Below are positions 54,079 to 64,000 of a stretch of DNA of 64,000 nt, piece after piece. Where the stretch lies: positions 2,666,001 to 2,730,000 of the forward strand of contig JAULSU010000004.1 in assembly GCA_030512335.1 (NCBI GenBank). Reading direction: 5' to 3'. Positions within the stretch are counted from its first letter, which is position 1. The number at the start of each line of letters is the position of its first letter. A program made the translations under genes and the position numbers. The notes below the pieces were generated by a model, which worked only from the letters and a program-made list of their open reading frames with translations, had not been told where the DNA came from and made no database searches. Source of the DNA: Immersiella caudata. Lineage: Eukaryota > Ascomycota > Sordariomycetes > Sordariales > Lasiosphaeriaceae.

Positions 54079-57000
54079 TCGCTAAGAAAACCTCTGTTCT
54101 GGGATGCAACAGAGACTCCTCGAGTGGGTGAAGTGGCTGTGTCTTGTCTTAGCCCCTACAGCGCACTGGAGCATCAGCCATTAAATGCAACGCGACCACG
54201 CCGGCGACGGAAAAATTCCCAAAACCAAAATGGGAATAGCGGCCGGCTTTTACCATTCTGTTTTCATCAAATGTGTTACCATTACGAGTTCAGCACGAGA
54301 TCAACACCTTCGTTGGGAGGCGCAAAAAGAAAGAGGGAAAGACAGAGAGAGCCACAGTAGACAAGGCGAGACAAAAAGAAACGAAAGGACAGTTTCGGCC
54401 CGAACCATCGGACCGGGAGTCATAGTTCCTATTTCCTTTCAAACATGTCAAGGAGGGAGTACTCCGAGCAGTCTGGTCTGGGCCAAGCCATTAAAAAGCC
54501 ACAAAGGCGTGCGTGTACGAGTGTGGCATACCCGGGAGCATCCAAGCAAGGGTGGGAGTCAGTGACACCGGCAGCTCGCTGGTGAGGCGTCTGTATTATC
54601 CCTCGTACTGGTTAGGTTAGATTTCATGATAATTAGAAGGCTGGTGATAACGTTCTGCGCACGTCTGTGAGATGAGAGAGGCAGATTGTCTCGGGGCGGC
54701 GGGTGGATCTAAAACCCGTTTGCACGGCAGGCGGCCGTGGGTGACGAGCAGTATACTATTATGAGAGGTGAGGAAAAAATGGGGACGCGGCAGACTTGAG
54801 AGTGCGTGAGGATGTGAGGATGTGAGAACCGAGGAAGTGACCAAGGGAAATAGTCTGCGGCTTGCATATGTGCATTTTATGGGGGGTCCGAGTTACCGGA
54901 TGGCAGATGGGCTCTGCGTCGTCTACCTTGCCTACAAGTGACAACCTCGCAAGCGACACCGTTGCTGAGCAGGTTTCCTGCCTCTTCTTGGTCTAAACGG
55001 GGGCGCTGAACAACTCATCCTTTTCCACGGCCGTCCCCCTAGTGCGATCACATCTGGAAGGTAACACAGCTTATCACCAAAAAAAAAAAAGATGACTGAT
55101 GAGAAAAGGAGGAACGATCGACGAAGAAGAACAGGAAAAGGCACGGCCTTCGGGCAGCTGGTTGGCGCCTGTGTACGGGCCCAAAATAAGAAGCAGATGC
55201 TGCATATCCTTACTAGTCTCGACTATTTTCTTCCTTCAAAGGCCATGCCGTGCTGCTGCAAATCTCGGCACGGGACGCAAGTGCCCTTTCCTGTTAGGGG
55301 CGAGCCGAGCTGCTGTATGTTTTGGTTGCGCGCAAGAAACACAGTCTGGCTGCCGTTGCGCGGGTACGTCAGCAAAAGAACCGCTCCCGGGGTCAAGCGA
55401 GGGGGGTCATCAGCTCCTTTTGGGTATGAAGGCCGTTCCGCGTTGGTAGGCAGGCCAGGAAGGTGTTTCGTCGCGGGGTTGGGGAGGGACTTCAAGGCTG
55501 ACAGCGCAGCGGCTCGGCAGGCAAGAGGTGACCCCCCCCCCCCCCCAAGAAGGGAAAAAAAAAAAAAAGCGCCGTGGTAGATGCTATGTCGCAGAGAGCG
55601 CCTAACCACTCCGTCGGGAGAGAAGCTAGGTTCGGGTCTCGGAATGGGTGTGAGCCTCGTTCGGGCTGAATGAAACGCGCAATCTTATTTGTGCCCCCCA
55701 CGGGCTTGGTGTTTATCAATGAATGGGGAGGTGCGTAGTTGCGAACAAACGTCACGGCTTTCCATGCGTTGGGTCTGCGGGATAGCCTCCAGAGCCAATA
55801 TTTGGACGATGGCATGCATCGAGGATGGGGCCGGGGCGGCTTGGTCATCTGGTCTTCCGTCACCCCAGCGCCAACAGAGGTGGCCGGAAGCAGTTGCATG
55901 CAGATGGCAGCGTCGTAACTGGTGTGAAGTGGGAAAACAGGGCGTCAGTGGTGAGGGTATGTCGAATCGCCTCCCCTCGTCCCGAGGCGGTGGTTGAGCC
56001 CTTGTCAATTGCGACAATCCCGCCCAGGCCCGCCGAGCACGCAAAAAAGGATCCTTGCTGGTGGGACCATCCCCTACCCTGTCCTGAACCAGCAAGGAGA
56101 GTCGACACCGACGTCTCTCGGACGAGCCTGCTCAACCACCAGTCCTCGGGTTGGAAGTTGGGGTCGCTCGTCAGTCATCACGCGCGGATCTTTGTCACCT
56201 TCGGGCAGACAGAAAGTCCCATGAAACCCCCCTCCATCAGTTGTCGTTCCCGCCAAGACTCTGCGGCGGGGAATTTTGTGTGGACGGGATGCCCTGTTCA
56301 CCGTGTCAACCGCAGGTCTGGTAAGCTACTGCGGTACACAGGAAGCTCCAACCTCAGGGTCGGAGTGGCGCCTGCACGAGGTCACCCTCCGCGGGCTCCT
56401 TTTTGAGCCAGGCGTGCGTATCTAAAACTGGCAGCCAGTTTGATTCGACGCGGAAAGGCGCATGCAGACACATCTCAATGAAACGAAACCTGCAGCCGCG
56501 GCGGCAGGTGTTCGAGGTTTGGTTGCATCCAAGCTGCGGTTGATATCTGCTGTCTGCTTCATTTCCACTCCTCTGGAACGCTCAGTCGTCCCGAGTCACG
56601 GTGCGTGCCGCCCCCAGCCAAAGTATAGCGTAGAGGTGCGACGGGCCGTTGATGCGACTGTCTCAGTTTGCTGCTGCTTCGGCGGGGAGTGGGACAATGG
56701 CGTTATGAAGATCCCTTGCAGTCAACCCGCTCGGTAATGTCAATGGAACCTTGGCCGGTGCTCACAGGCGAGCGAGGGTTCTTGTTTGCTCACCCCGCTC
56801 CTTGGAGTTCATAATCAGTCATTTGGACTTGGGAGAAACCTCAAGAACGAACGGCACCACGAGCTCGGCTGCTGGCATAATGCACGTACGACCATGTACC
56901 CACGTACTCCTTAATCACCGACGGGGTGGGAGCGACAAGGGATGTGTACCGCTGGGATTTTCAGCCCAGGACAGCGAAGACAAATTGTGCATCCTGGCTT

Positions 57001-58699
57001 CGGGCCGGTTCTCTTTTCTCCCTCTGGGATCTGCTCCCGCAGCCCAAGCCTTGAGGATCTCATACCGCACCTGACTGAAGACTTTTCGGTGGTCATCTTC
57101 TCCTTTTCGCGAAGATAGGGGCGCAAACTGGGTGCCCACGCCCCTGCTCATCGAGCAGATGCCCGCACAACACTCCGACATCTCGCGTTGGAAACCAGAC
57201 CAGGCAAATGGCGAAGAGCCAAAAGGCCAACCAGTGCCGTAATGGAGGTGATGTTGGCGATTGAGGCTAAGAGCGTGTCGGGTGGCTGGATAGGTACATC
57301 CCTTCCATTACGATTCCTAATTCCGCCTAATTTTGTTCCATGGCGGAACCACACTGGCGGGGCCGTGGCGGGCTTATCCTTCTCTGCGATCCCAAGTCCA
57401 TGTCCTCGGGACTCTGGTCGGGTTCTCCTCATCTGTCTCCTAATTGTGGTGTACCGCAACTGCCGCCCGCCAGGTACCTCGCTTGCCGTCAAGTTGGCGC
57501 GCACAAAAATGCCTCTCGGGGGTGCGGGATGCATTCTGTTTCGTGCCATCTGCCCAAATGGCCAAGTTTCTATGAGACCTCCACCCGTCCACCCCTACAA
57601 CCCGGTATTCCCTTCTCTTATAGCTAATTCTAACCCGGGGGGCTTGCCGAGAGCCTGGGGGTAGCCAAGTTCCATCCGAGTACGTGAGAGTCGCCTTTAT
57701 AGGACCGTGCTGTATTATAGGACCGGGCAGCGCAATAATAAGCCGAGCACGCCCATTCGCAGCCCAGCGGGACAGCGCACAACTGATGGGAGGGGGAGCC
57801 GCAGAACCACCTTCCCTGCCTCCCAGTTGCAGTCCTGGGTGCTGCAGGAGGCTAAGAGCATCCCGGCCTCATATCTGCGGGTTGACGAAGAGAGGTGTCG
57901 AGCTGGCCACTGGCAAAGCTGCTGCCCTTCCCAATCAAAACAGTGTCGGTCGCCCTCGCGAATCGGAACGGGCGGGAGGAGGCATGAACCAGCCCAGAGG
58001 CACACCTCAGCCGGGGAGCGTCTTATCCCGACGGGCGAGGACCCATTTTCGAGCTTTGAAACGCATTTCTGCGGATGCCTGTCGAGGTCGCATACCAATT
58101 CGAGAGTGGAGGTCTCCATCCGTCCACGTCGTAGTGCTCAGCCATCCTGACCTAAACCGCGTAGTGTCCCGTCCTCGAGGCCGACATGCTGCAACGACTG
58201 GGGCCAGCACCAGCACGGTAATCGCCCTTCCACCCGCTCTCGTGGAATGGAGAGGCAGGGGGGCAAGAAATCCCTTTCTTGCCTTCCCGGGTAATGCGCC
58301 AACAGAGCGCCATGATCGCCGCCGGCATCGTGGCGTGCGATGTGTCGGGGAGCCAATTTGGGTGACCAGCCTGGCGTGAGGGTCCGCTTTTTTCGTTTGT
58401 AACGTGTGCGATGCTTGAGTCCCGCAGAAACAGACTTGTCCAACGTTGGAAGTCGAAGCCTATCATCAAGAGCAAGGGGTAGGTAGTAGGTGAAGTAGCT
58501 CGCCCACACTTGGGCTGCCCAAGGATATGAGCGCCATCATGAAGCTTGGCCCCATGTGCCCGACTTTACCCCCTTAGCACTCATAACCCTTTATTCCCCA
58601 GAGTTTGTCTCCCTTTTTTCGAAATTTGGTTTCTGTGCTCCGTCAGGCACTTCCATTCCGCACTGCCTACCACATTTCCCACCACATTTCTCTGCACAC
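54079..58699. other. Gene-poor 4.6-kb stretch
   Basis: This is the longest stretch without a called gene. Every ORF is short, overlaps others on both strands and shows no family likeness. It holds an A11 run near 55080-55090 and an adjacent C15/A14 tract at 55532-55568. Because the next gene is hidden by nine introns, further intron-rich genes could be missed here; I looked for splice-joined motifs and found none I trust. No transposase, reverse transcriptase, long terminal repeat or obvious RIP-type AT collapse was seen. Confidence 0.4.
55532..55568. repeat. Poly-C (15) and poly-A (14) homopolymer pair
   Basis: Fifteen C (55532-55546), then AAGAAGGG, then fourteen A (55555-55568). The minus strand reads as a T14 tract followed by a G15 tract. 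Such tracts mutate quickly and are prone to sequencing error, so exact lengths are unsure. Confidence 0.85.
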
Positions 58700-60575
58700 A
58701 TGGACGAAGGGTATTTGACCCAAGAGGGCCTGCATGAGCACAGCCGAGGAGAGTGACTAAACCGAGTACAGTGATACCCAGACGGTCCCTGTCGACAATA
58801 CATACCGCGAAGTCTTCGTGCTCCATAACCGAGAATTTCAGCGCTACGCTGTAGAAAATGGCGTGTATTTCGCTCCAGTGGACGATGTAAGGTTTCTTCT
58901 GCTCTGTCAACAAGCTACCCGTCCTGATGATCTGGTGTCGGAATAGGACGAAATCGAGCGCCTGCAGTACATGCATGGAATTTTCAACACGATGTTCGAG
59001 AATCGGCTCATATTCCCCCCCATTCCAAGACCTCGAAGGATTCTCGAGTGCGGCTCTGGCTCGGGGGCTTGGGCGGCTGAAGTGGCGGAGCTATATTCAG
59101 AATGCGAGGTTGGTGGATCGTTTTCCTCGAACCCCATTTGCTTCCCATTCCCCCGTGAAGGCGAGACATTGCAGTCCAGAAAACGGCTGTTGCAGTAATG
59201 AGATGACAACTCACAATACCTGTAATCTCTGCCCAACGCCCGGGCAATCTCCTCCTCGAGAAGCTGGGAAAGGTGAAGGCAACCTTGGGCTTGCCAACGG
59301 AAATCCGACCTCCATCGAAGTAAGGCGAAACCTCAGGCTTCGTCGAGGACATAGTGCGAGACGGGAAATGACCGGCGGAGGCCCCTGGTCGCGTGGTGGG
59401 ATGTTGTAGAGCTTCTTGGCTGACAGTGCTCGATATCCAGGTCATTGGAATCGACATTTTTCCCTACTTTGTTCCGGAAGACCTGCCTGCGAACCTGGAG
59501 TTTCAGGTTGACGACCTGAACAGTCCGTGAGCTATTCCAGCTCCGGGGAAATGACACTGTGAGACGACGCTGACGAGCGGCTAGTTCAACCTTTCAGTCG
59601 AACTATTTCGATCTGGTCCACAGCAGGATGATGGCAGGCGGCATAAACTCGAATCGATGGCCAAGCTACATGAGCGACATACTGCGCGTCCTCCGGCCGG
59701 GGGGTTGGTGTCAAATGGTTGAAATATATTTCAATGCTCAGTCGGACAACGGGACATTGACTGCCAGTAGGTTCGCTCAGTGGCCTCCCTTGCACACCCT
59801 TCTCGTCACTGAATTGCTGACCCCTTCGTTAAGACCACGCCTTGCAGGTATGGTCTCAAAGCTACATGCAGAGCGTTTCCGCATACAAAGACCCGCGAGC
59901 GCCGATGCGGTTGGAGAATTGGATGAGACAAGCTGGGTTTGTTGAGGTTGAGGCGAGGTTGTTGACTTTACCCCTTTGTGGATGGTCGAACGGTACGTGG
60001 AACATCAGGGAGTTGCCCTCCGAGTTCGGCATCTGATCTTCCCAGATCCCCGAGAAAACGCAATCGGTACCACAAATCGGGCAAATGTCCATCGGCTATT
60101 ATCTTCGCTGGCTTTATATCCATTCACTCAGGCTCTCGGGTGAGTTGGGAGTCGCAAGGCAATTCCGGATTCGAGTCGCCGACGTTGACCGCGTGTTTAG
60201 GATGACCAACAACGAGGTCCAACTCCTAGTCGCTCAAGCACGCGCAGAAGCTGATAATCCAAGCTTTAAGGTACGGAGAGCTGCTTTTTAGGGTCGTTCG
60301 CTGAGGCTACCGCCGGACGGCGCTGTTCTGTGACCCCTTTGAAGCCGAGTAACGTGCTGACCTGCTATCCGCACCAGGCGTACTTCCCAGTGTGAGCATA
60401 ACACTCTGGTTGGGATCTAGAACTTGACGAACGGTCTAACAGCTTGATCAGATACGTGTGTATTGGCAGGAAGCCCGGCGGTAGCAGAAGCAGTCGACAT
60501 TCGGATATCCACCGAAGCCAAACGCCGTCCAAAAGCGGGAGGCATAGCGATTCTAGGAAGCGAGTCCGACGTTGA
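58700..60575 (+). CDS. LaeA-like (TAM-type) S-adenosylmethionine-dependent methyltransferase, ten exons
   Basis: Reconstructed exons: 58700-58710, 58772-58886, 58947-59108, 59441-59526, 59585-59766, 59834-59992, 60046-60139, 60201-60270, 60378-60391 and 60452-60575. They give 338 residues with phase kept at all nine introns (53-332 bp). Residues ~43-110 hold EIERLQYMHGIFNTMF, motif I RRILECGSGSGAWAAEVA and, across a 332-bp intron, VIGIDIFPYF. Then VDDLNSP, YFDLVHSRMMAGG, DILRVLRPGGWCQMVE, NHALQVWSQSYMQSVSAYKD and NWMRQAGFVEVEARLLTLPL, the order of fungal LaeA/TAM proteins. The tail is RANVHRLLSSLALYPF, then VQLLVAQARAEADNPSF-KAYFPV-YVCIGRKPGG and a basic Ser/Arg end. Two exons are tiny (11 and 14 bp). 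The first exon/start is the least certain part. LaeA relatives act in secondary-metabolism control or as metabolite enzymes; no cluster partner is visible here. Confidence 0.8.
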
Positions 60576-61789
60576 GCAAAGATGATGGGGCAGCCGGTCG
60601 AGCTAGCATTTTGACGACTTATGATAACGAACATGGCAGCACCCGTGTTGTGCTTCGATGAACGGCGACATTATTCTTGGGGCGTTGATTCCGGATTGGC
60701 ATTTTGGCGGCAGGGATCGGTAGGCTAAGGACATTTTCGGGAGGAAACTGGATGGACAGGACGGGAAAGTGCGGCATCCACGCCCCAACATCAGAGAGAG
60801 AGAAATTGGGCAGCACAGCAAAGTGCAGGGCGGAAGAAACGGCTGGCTGCCTTTGCCTCCTCTCGGCCAATCGAGAAATGGACTGGGCAGAGTAACATCC
60901 ATCTCGGTTCCAGCAGACTGGGAATTGGGCTAGGAGCGCTTGCCCCATTGCAGAACAGGAACTTATCTTTATGACATTGCTCTCGTCGCCGTGGTTCATG
61001 TCAGACAAACCAAGTCAGCTGGGAAGGCGCGCAGCACGTTGCCTGGACACGCACAGTGTGATGTGAAAGTGCCGTGCGATTGCACTGGTGCCCAATGCCC
61101 GCTGCCGTCCGCACGGGAACTGTCTACGCCGGTGTGGTACCCAGAACCTCACCTGTCAACGAAGTAGAGAACTTCCTTTGGGCGTACGGGGTAATGGATA
61201 TCGTGCCCGGGTCTGGGTAACCGCATCCGCTAGCTGAAAGCCGGCTCCCAAGACCCCGGCAAAACCAATCCCGATCAAAACCTGTCTCGAAGCCATGTCT
61301 TAGGGCCCGCCAACTGTGCACGTCGACTGGTTCGGGACGACGGCAGACTCCCGACCCTGGGATGGTGGGTGTGTCCAATCGCTCATGTGACTGGCCATCG
61401 TAGCTTCTGGATCCGTGGAAGTCAAGTTATCCCGACTTGGGGCCCCCACGTTCTCCCGAGTTTTTCTTCGAGCGAGCAATGTTGAGCAATTCCGAATTCG
61501 CTCAAGTGCTCGCGCCTTCAGCGCCTGAAAAACGGCGCACACCCGGCGGAGGCGCAGAACCGTGACGTCTTTTGCCCAAATGGGGCTCTAGAAGTGCTGT
61601 GCCACAAGGCGGCATAGGGGAGCTTCCGGAAGCCTCCCGAGCCAATAACGCCGCGCGACTAACACTGGGATCTGGAGCTTAGCGCGTCGAATTTCATCGG
61701 CAGCCTCAACACCAAAAAATCAACACACTCCGCAGCTGCACAACCGTAACAACCCTCTACAACTCACCCCACGATACCCTCCAACCATA
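60576..61789. other. Spacer between methyltransferase and AIM41
   Basis: 1.2 kb with one weak candidate, a 46-codon minus-strand ORF at 61156-61296 (listed separately). The right half is the AIM41 promoter side. Confidence 0.4.
61156..61296 (-). CDS. Doubtful 46-codon ORF or first exon with hydrophobic N-terminus
   Basis: It starts MASRQVLIGIGFAGVLG and continues AGFQLADAVTQTRARY, ending at a TGA. A short basic start followed by a small-residue hydrophobic helix would suit a mitochondrial or membrane microprotein. A strong donor-like CAG/GTGAGG lies just past the stop, so it may be part of a spliced gene whose other exons I could not find. It could also be chance. Confidence 0.2.
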   Translation of the reverse strand: MASRQVLIGIGFAGVLGAGFQLADAVTQTRARYPLPRTPKGSSLLR

Positions 61790-62380
61790 ATGACAAGCCG
61801 AGCTCCCTCTCTTCTATTCCGCCGCCTGCCCCGGCAGCCCCGATTCCTCCCGCTACGATGGCCCGCTCCCCGCGCCTACTCAACCGAAGCACCACCGCCC
61901 CCCCTCCTAGCCAAACTTAAGGGTGATCTCAAAACCGCCATGAGGGCTAAAGACCAAGCGCGCCTCTCCGTGCTACGCTCCGTTCTGGCCGCTACTCTCA
62001 ACGCAAGCAAGACTTCCGCCCCCATCATTACCGACGTGCAGCTCGTCGCGCTCATCAAGAAGACGGCGCGCGCCTCACAGGACGCGGCGGAGGAGTTCCG
62101 CAGCGCGGGGCGCCAGGACCTGGTGGACGCTGAGGAGGCGCAAATCCGTGTGCTGGAGGAATATGTGGCGGGTAGCGGCGTCGAGAGCTTGGGCGAGGCG
62201 GAGCTCCGCGCCGTCGCGCAGGGGGTGGTAGCGGGACTGCTGGGGGAGGGAGTGACGGCCAAGGCGGCGGTTGGTACCGCTATGAAGAGGTTATTGAGTC
62301 AGGGGGGACCCTTGGAGGGTAGAAGCTTTGATAAGGCGGAGCTGATGAGTATGATCAAAGAGGTTGCTGAGGGGAAATAG
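61790..62380 (+). CDS. AIM41: Mitochondrial Aim41 / YqeY-GatB-tail family protein
   Basis: One exon encodes 196 residues. The first ~35 residues are Arg-rich with no acidic residue (SRAPSLLFRRLPRQPRF, RWPAPRAYSTE), a clear mitochondrial presequence ending near RAYST. The rest is a YqeY domain: LLAKLKGDLKTAMRAKDQAR, LSVLRSVLAATLNASK, AALKKT-like LIKKTARASQDAAEEFRSAG, RQDLVDAEEAQIRVLEEYV and the end KRLLSQGGPLEGRSFDKAEL. This is the family of yeast Aim41, related to the tail domain of the GatB amidotransferase subunit. No catalytic activity is established for it. The length is normal (yeast 185). Confidence 0.92.
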   Translation: MTSRAPSLLFRRLPRQPRFLPLRWPAPRAYSTEAPPPPLLAKLKGDLKTAMRAKDQARLSVLRSVLAATLNASKTSAPIITDVQLVALIKKTARASQDAAEEFRSAGRQDLVDAEEAQIRVLEEYVAGSGVESLGEAELRAVAQGVVAGLLGEGVTAKAAVGTAMKRLLSQGGPLEGRSFDKAELMSMIKEVAEGK

Positions 62381-63082
62381 GGGCTTGTGCGGAGTGTATG
62401 ATACTGTACAACATTGCTACGGAGTTCTCAGAAGGATCTTTACGATAGGCTACGCTGAACGCCGTTCCCCCCCTGGGGAGAGGCAACGGGAGAAAGGTAG
62501 AGCTAGACAGGTACAGCAAGCTAGACGATCGTCTCATTTTCACCGTTTGGCGGCTGTTTGTGATGAAATAGACCAATTTGCCTGTCTGGAATGGGACCTA
62601 GGTTTTTGTGTTTCAGCAGTGTGGAGGTCAAGGAGTCATTACTCGTGTTGGTTCAGGTTTTGGGCCACGTTGAGTTGCGACAGACCGGTCACCAGGGCAG
62701 CTGCCATCTCCAGCGACGTCTGATACCTTACTCGTTGCAGGAAACAGATAAGCCTTCAGAGAAAGGCAGCTTGGCTCTGATTGCCTTCCACCCGGCAGAG
62801 CACGTGTGCCCAAAGAGCGGTTATGGCTTGTGTGAGGTTCGCCCCGAAGGTTTAACCAGCGCGAGACCGTGTGTCTTTAGCTCATCCAATCCATTGTCAG
62901 AGCGCCTCCGCCCGACTCGTGGATGAAAGCTGTTGGATGGCTCATCTGGGCTGCAGAACCCTTCAGATTTTGCGGTCTGTGCACAACGAGAGGGCCATTG
63001 CATGTAGTTTCAAATAATAATCTCTTATGAGACCGTCCTACACTTCCGAGCCCCAATATCGCTTCCTCTCAACCCACACGGA
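62381..63082. other. AIM41 3' side, no gene seen
   Basis: About 700 bp with no supported ORF, repeat or RNA gene. Confidence 0.4.
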
Positions 63083-63625
63083 ATGGCTTCCGAAACTGGC
63101 ACTTCTGTTATGTTTCTCCAAAAGACTGGCGTGGAGATACGCCCCCCTTCTCCTGAGCAAGATGTTCAACGAGGACGCAAGAGGGTCAGGAGGGACGACT
63201 TCAGCTCACCGTCGACCACGGCCACCAAATCACCGCCAGGAGAGGCAACGTTCCGCGGCCGTCGGCGGTATCGATCAACATCGGTGATGGCAATACCTGC
63301 TTCACGCAACACATCCCGCAGCATTCGAGACGCCTCCCGATCATGCTCGCCGTCGTCGCGAAAATGCGTCCTATGGGTTTTCAATGTCGATCGACGCCGC
63401 AGCCCAAGCCCGTCTCGGTCTCGGTCTCCCAATAGCCGGAGAACAAGACGGCCACGCCGGCAGCGGACAAGCAGCCGAGGCCGTATCCATCGAGTCGATT
63501 CGATAGCAAACCTTGCGCTTGAGTTCAAGTCGGGCGTCCAGTCGGGGGTCGTGGTCATTGACAAGATGGATTGTGAGGCAGATGAAACCGGGCGACGGAG
63601 GGAAGGCAAAGCCATTGGTGTGTGA
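63083..63625 (+). CDS. Doubtful Arg/Ser-rich 180-aa ORF
   Basis: The ORF starts MASETGTSVMFLQKTGVEIR, followed by PPSPEQDVQRGRKRVRRDDF. It then becomes Arg/Ser-rich with SR/RS dipeptides (RRRSPSPSRSRSPNSRRTRR), and ends with a less biased IANLALEFKSGVQSGVVVID. The start context is good and the plus-strand reading is more protein-like than the 149-codon antisense ORF. RS-rich segments occur in splicing-related proteins, but no RNA-binding domain is present, so no role is offered. The end may be wrong if introns are present. Confidence 0.4.
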   Translation: MASETGTSVMFLQKTGVEIRPPSPEQDVQRGRKRVRRDDFSSPSTTATKSPPGEATFRGRRRYRSTSVMAIPASRNTSRSIRDASRSCSPSSRKCVLWVFNVDRRRSPSPSRSRSPNSRRTRRPRRQRTSSRGRIHRVDSIANLALEFKSGVQSGVVVIDKMDCEADETGRRREGKAIGV

Positions 63626-64000
63626 TGAAACTGCTGAATTTCTGTTACTGGTCCCGGCAGTCAGCCTTAGTCATGTAGGCGAGGCGCGCAGCGATTGAGT
63701 TGGTGGTGAGATGTGCCAGTGCCTTGCAGTTGGGTTGACTTCAAGCCCCTTCATGCAGGGCGGGGCTTTCCCAACGGACTTGGGTCTTCGTCGACGATTT
63801 AGATTGGTAATGGTAGGCCTTCTATACATCAGCAGCATTAGCACAAGAGTCAACAGACGGCATTGGCTCTGCCACGCTCGCTTCAAGGCATCGAGGCTTG
63901 GGGGCTGGGACTCCGAAGTCTCAAATGAGCGCGCATAATAGAGCAGTTAATTTTTACCGCCGTTGACGCGCTCCATTCGCCTCGCGCCATTCACTCGGTG
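63626..64000. other. Window end, nothing recognised
   Basis: 375 bp with no supported gene or site. Confidence 0.35.

Noticed and set aside
54079..58699. RIP-mutated transposon
   Set aside because: The stretch is not AT-collapsed, and no transposase, reverse transcriptase or terminal repeats were seen.
59109..59440. An insertion inside the methyltransferase gene instead of an intron
   Set aside because: It is longer than its neighbours, but starts with GT, ends ATCCAG and joins ...ECE to VIGID exactly at motif post-I, so a normal intron is the simpler reading.
58747..60300. Methyltransferase remnant with stops and frameshifts (pseudogene)
   Set aside because: All apparent stops and frame changes fall in segments bounded by good GT/AG signals, and the ten exons join in phase through the complete domain.
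63166..63615. A 149-codon minus-strand ORF
   Set aside because: It is antisense to the SR-rich ORF, Arg-rich by complementarity, with a weaker start context.
1..64000. tRNA genes and CRISPR arrays
   Set aside because: Scanning for GGTTCGA-type B boxes with paired arms, on both strands, gave no candidate that folds; regular spaced direct repeats are absent, and CRISPR is not expected in a nuclear fungal genome.

Overview
The window looks like nuclear DNA of a filamentous ascomycete (Pezizomycotina, probably a Sordariomycete; the class is inferred only from general gene style). Reasons: many short introns of about 50-100 bp with GTATGT/GTGAGT donors, CTGAC/CTAAC-like branch points and CAG/TAG acceptors; eukaryote-only machinery (cohesin loader, Pol I and Pol II factors, RES splicing factor, type II PI 4-kinase); a fungal Zn2Cys6 regulator; and a QutR/QA-1S-type quinate repressor. 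No rRNA, tRNA, CRISPR array or recognisable transposon was found by eye.

Layout. 0-8.2 kb: the start of a cytochrome b2 (L-lactate dehydrogenase) gene, the cohesin loader Scc2 (three exons, 1898 aa) and, divergently, Pol I subunit Rpa12. 8.3-13.9 kb: deoxyhypusine hydroxylase, an XPG/asteroid-like nuclease-fold protein and a Prs1-type PRPP synthetase with a long insert. 15-24 kb: a noncanonical poly(A)/uridylyl polymerase with a split catalytic triad, TFIIF alpha and Cwc26/Bud13. 26-32.3 kb: an unrecognised 210-aa protein, then a short Zn2Cys6 factor divergent from a QutR-like AROM-derived protein. 33.6-41.7 kb: a four-helix membrane protein with a polyQ tract and a C-terminal VIT/vWA-associated-like module, an unrecognised 367-aa protein, and a 1204-aa protein joining 2H phosphoesterase, EEP nuclease, nucleotidyltransferase and MJ1316 (DUF504) modules. 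42-54 kb: Rrn5, mitochondrial helicase Irc3, an unrecognised 618-aa protein, a small Cys-rich two-exon candidate and type II PI 4-kinase Lsb6. 54-61.7 kb is gene-poor but contains a complete ten-exon LaeA-type methyltransferase that no long ORF reveals. 61.8-64 kb: Aim41 and a doubtful SR-rich ORF.

Most genes are unrelated housekeeping genes without operon-like logic. The exceptions worth attention are the divergent Zn2Cys6/QutR-like pair, which recalls the qa-1F/qa-1S arrangement of quinate clusters but has no quinate enzymes beside it; the four-module predicted RNA-repair enzyme; the large insert in the noncanonical polymerase; and two intergenic arrays of degenerate 21-bp (seven-codon) repeats 39 kb apart that share a D/E-A-S reading.

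Exon boundaries below were worked out by hand from splice consensus and reading phase. Every spliced model given with coordinates (except the edge-truncated first gene) sums to a whole number of codons.
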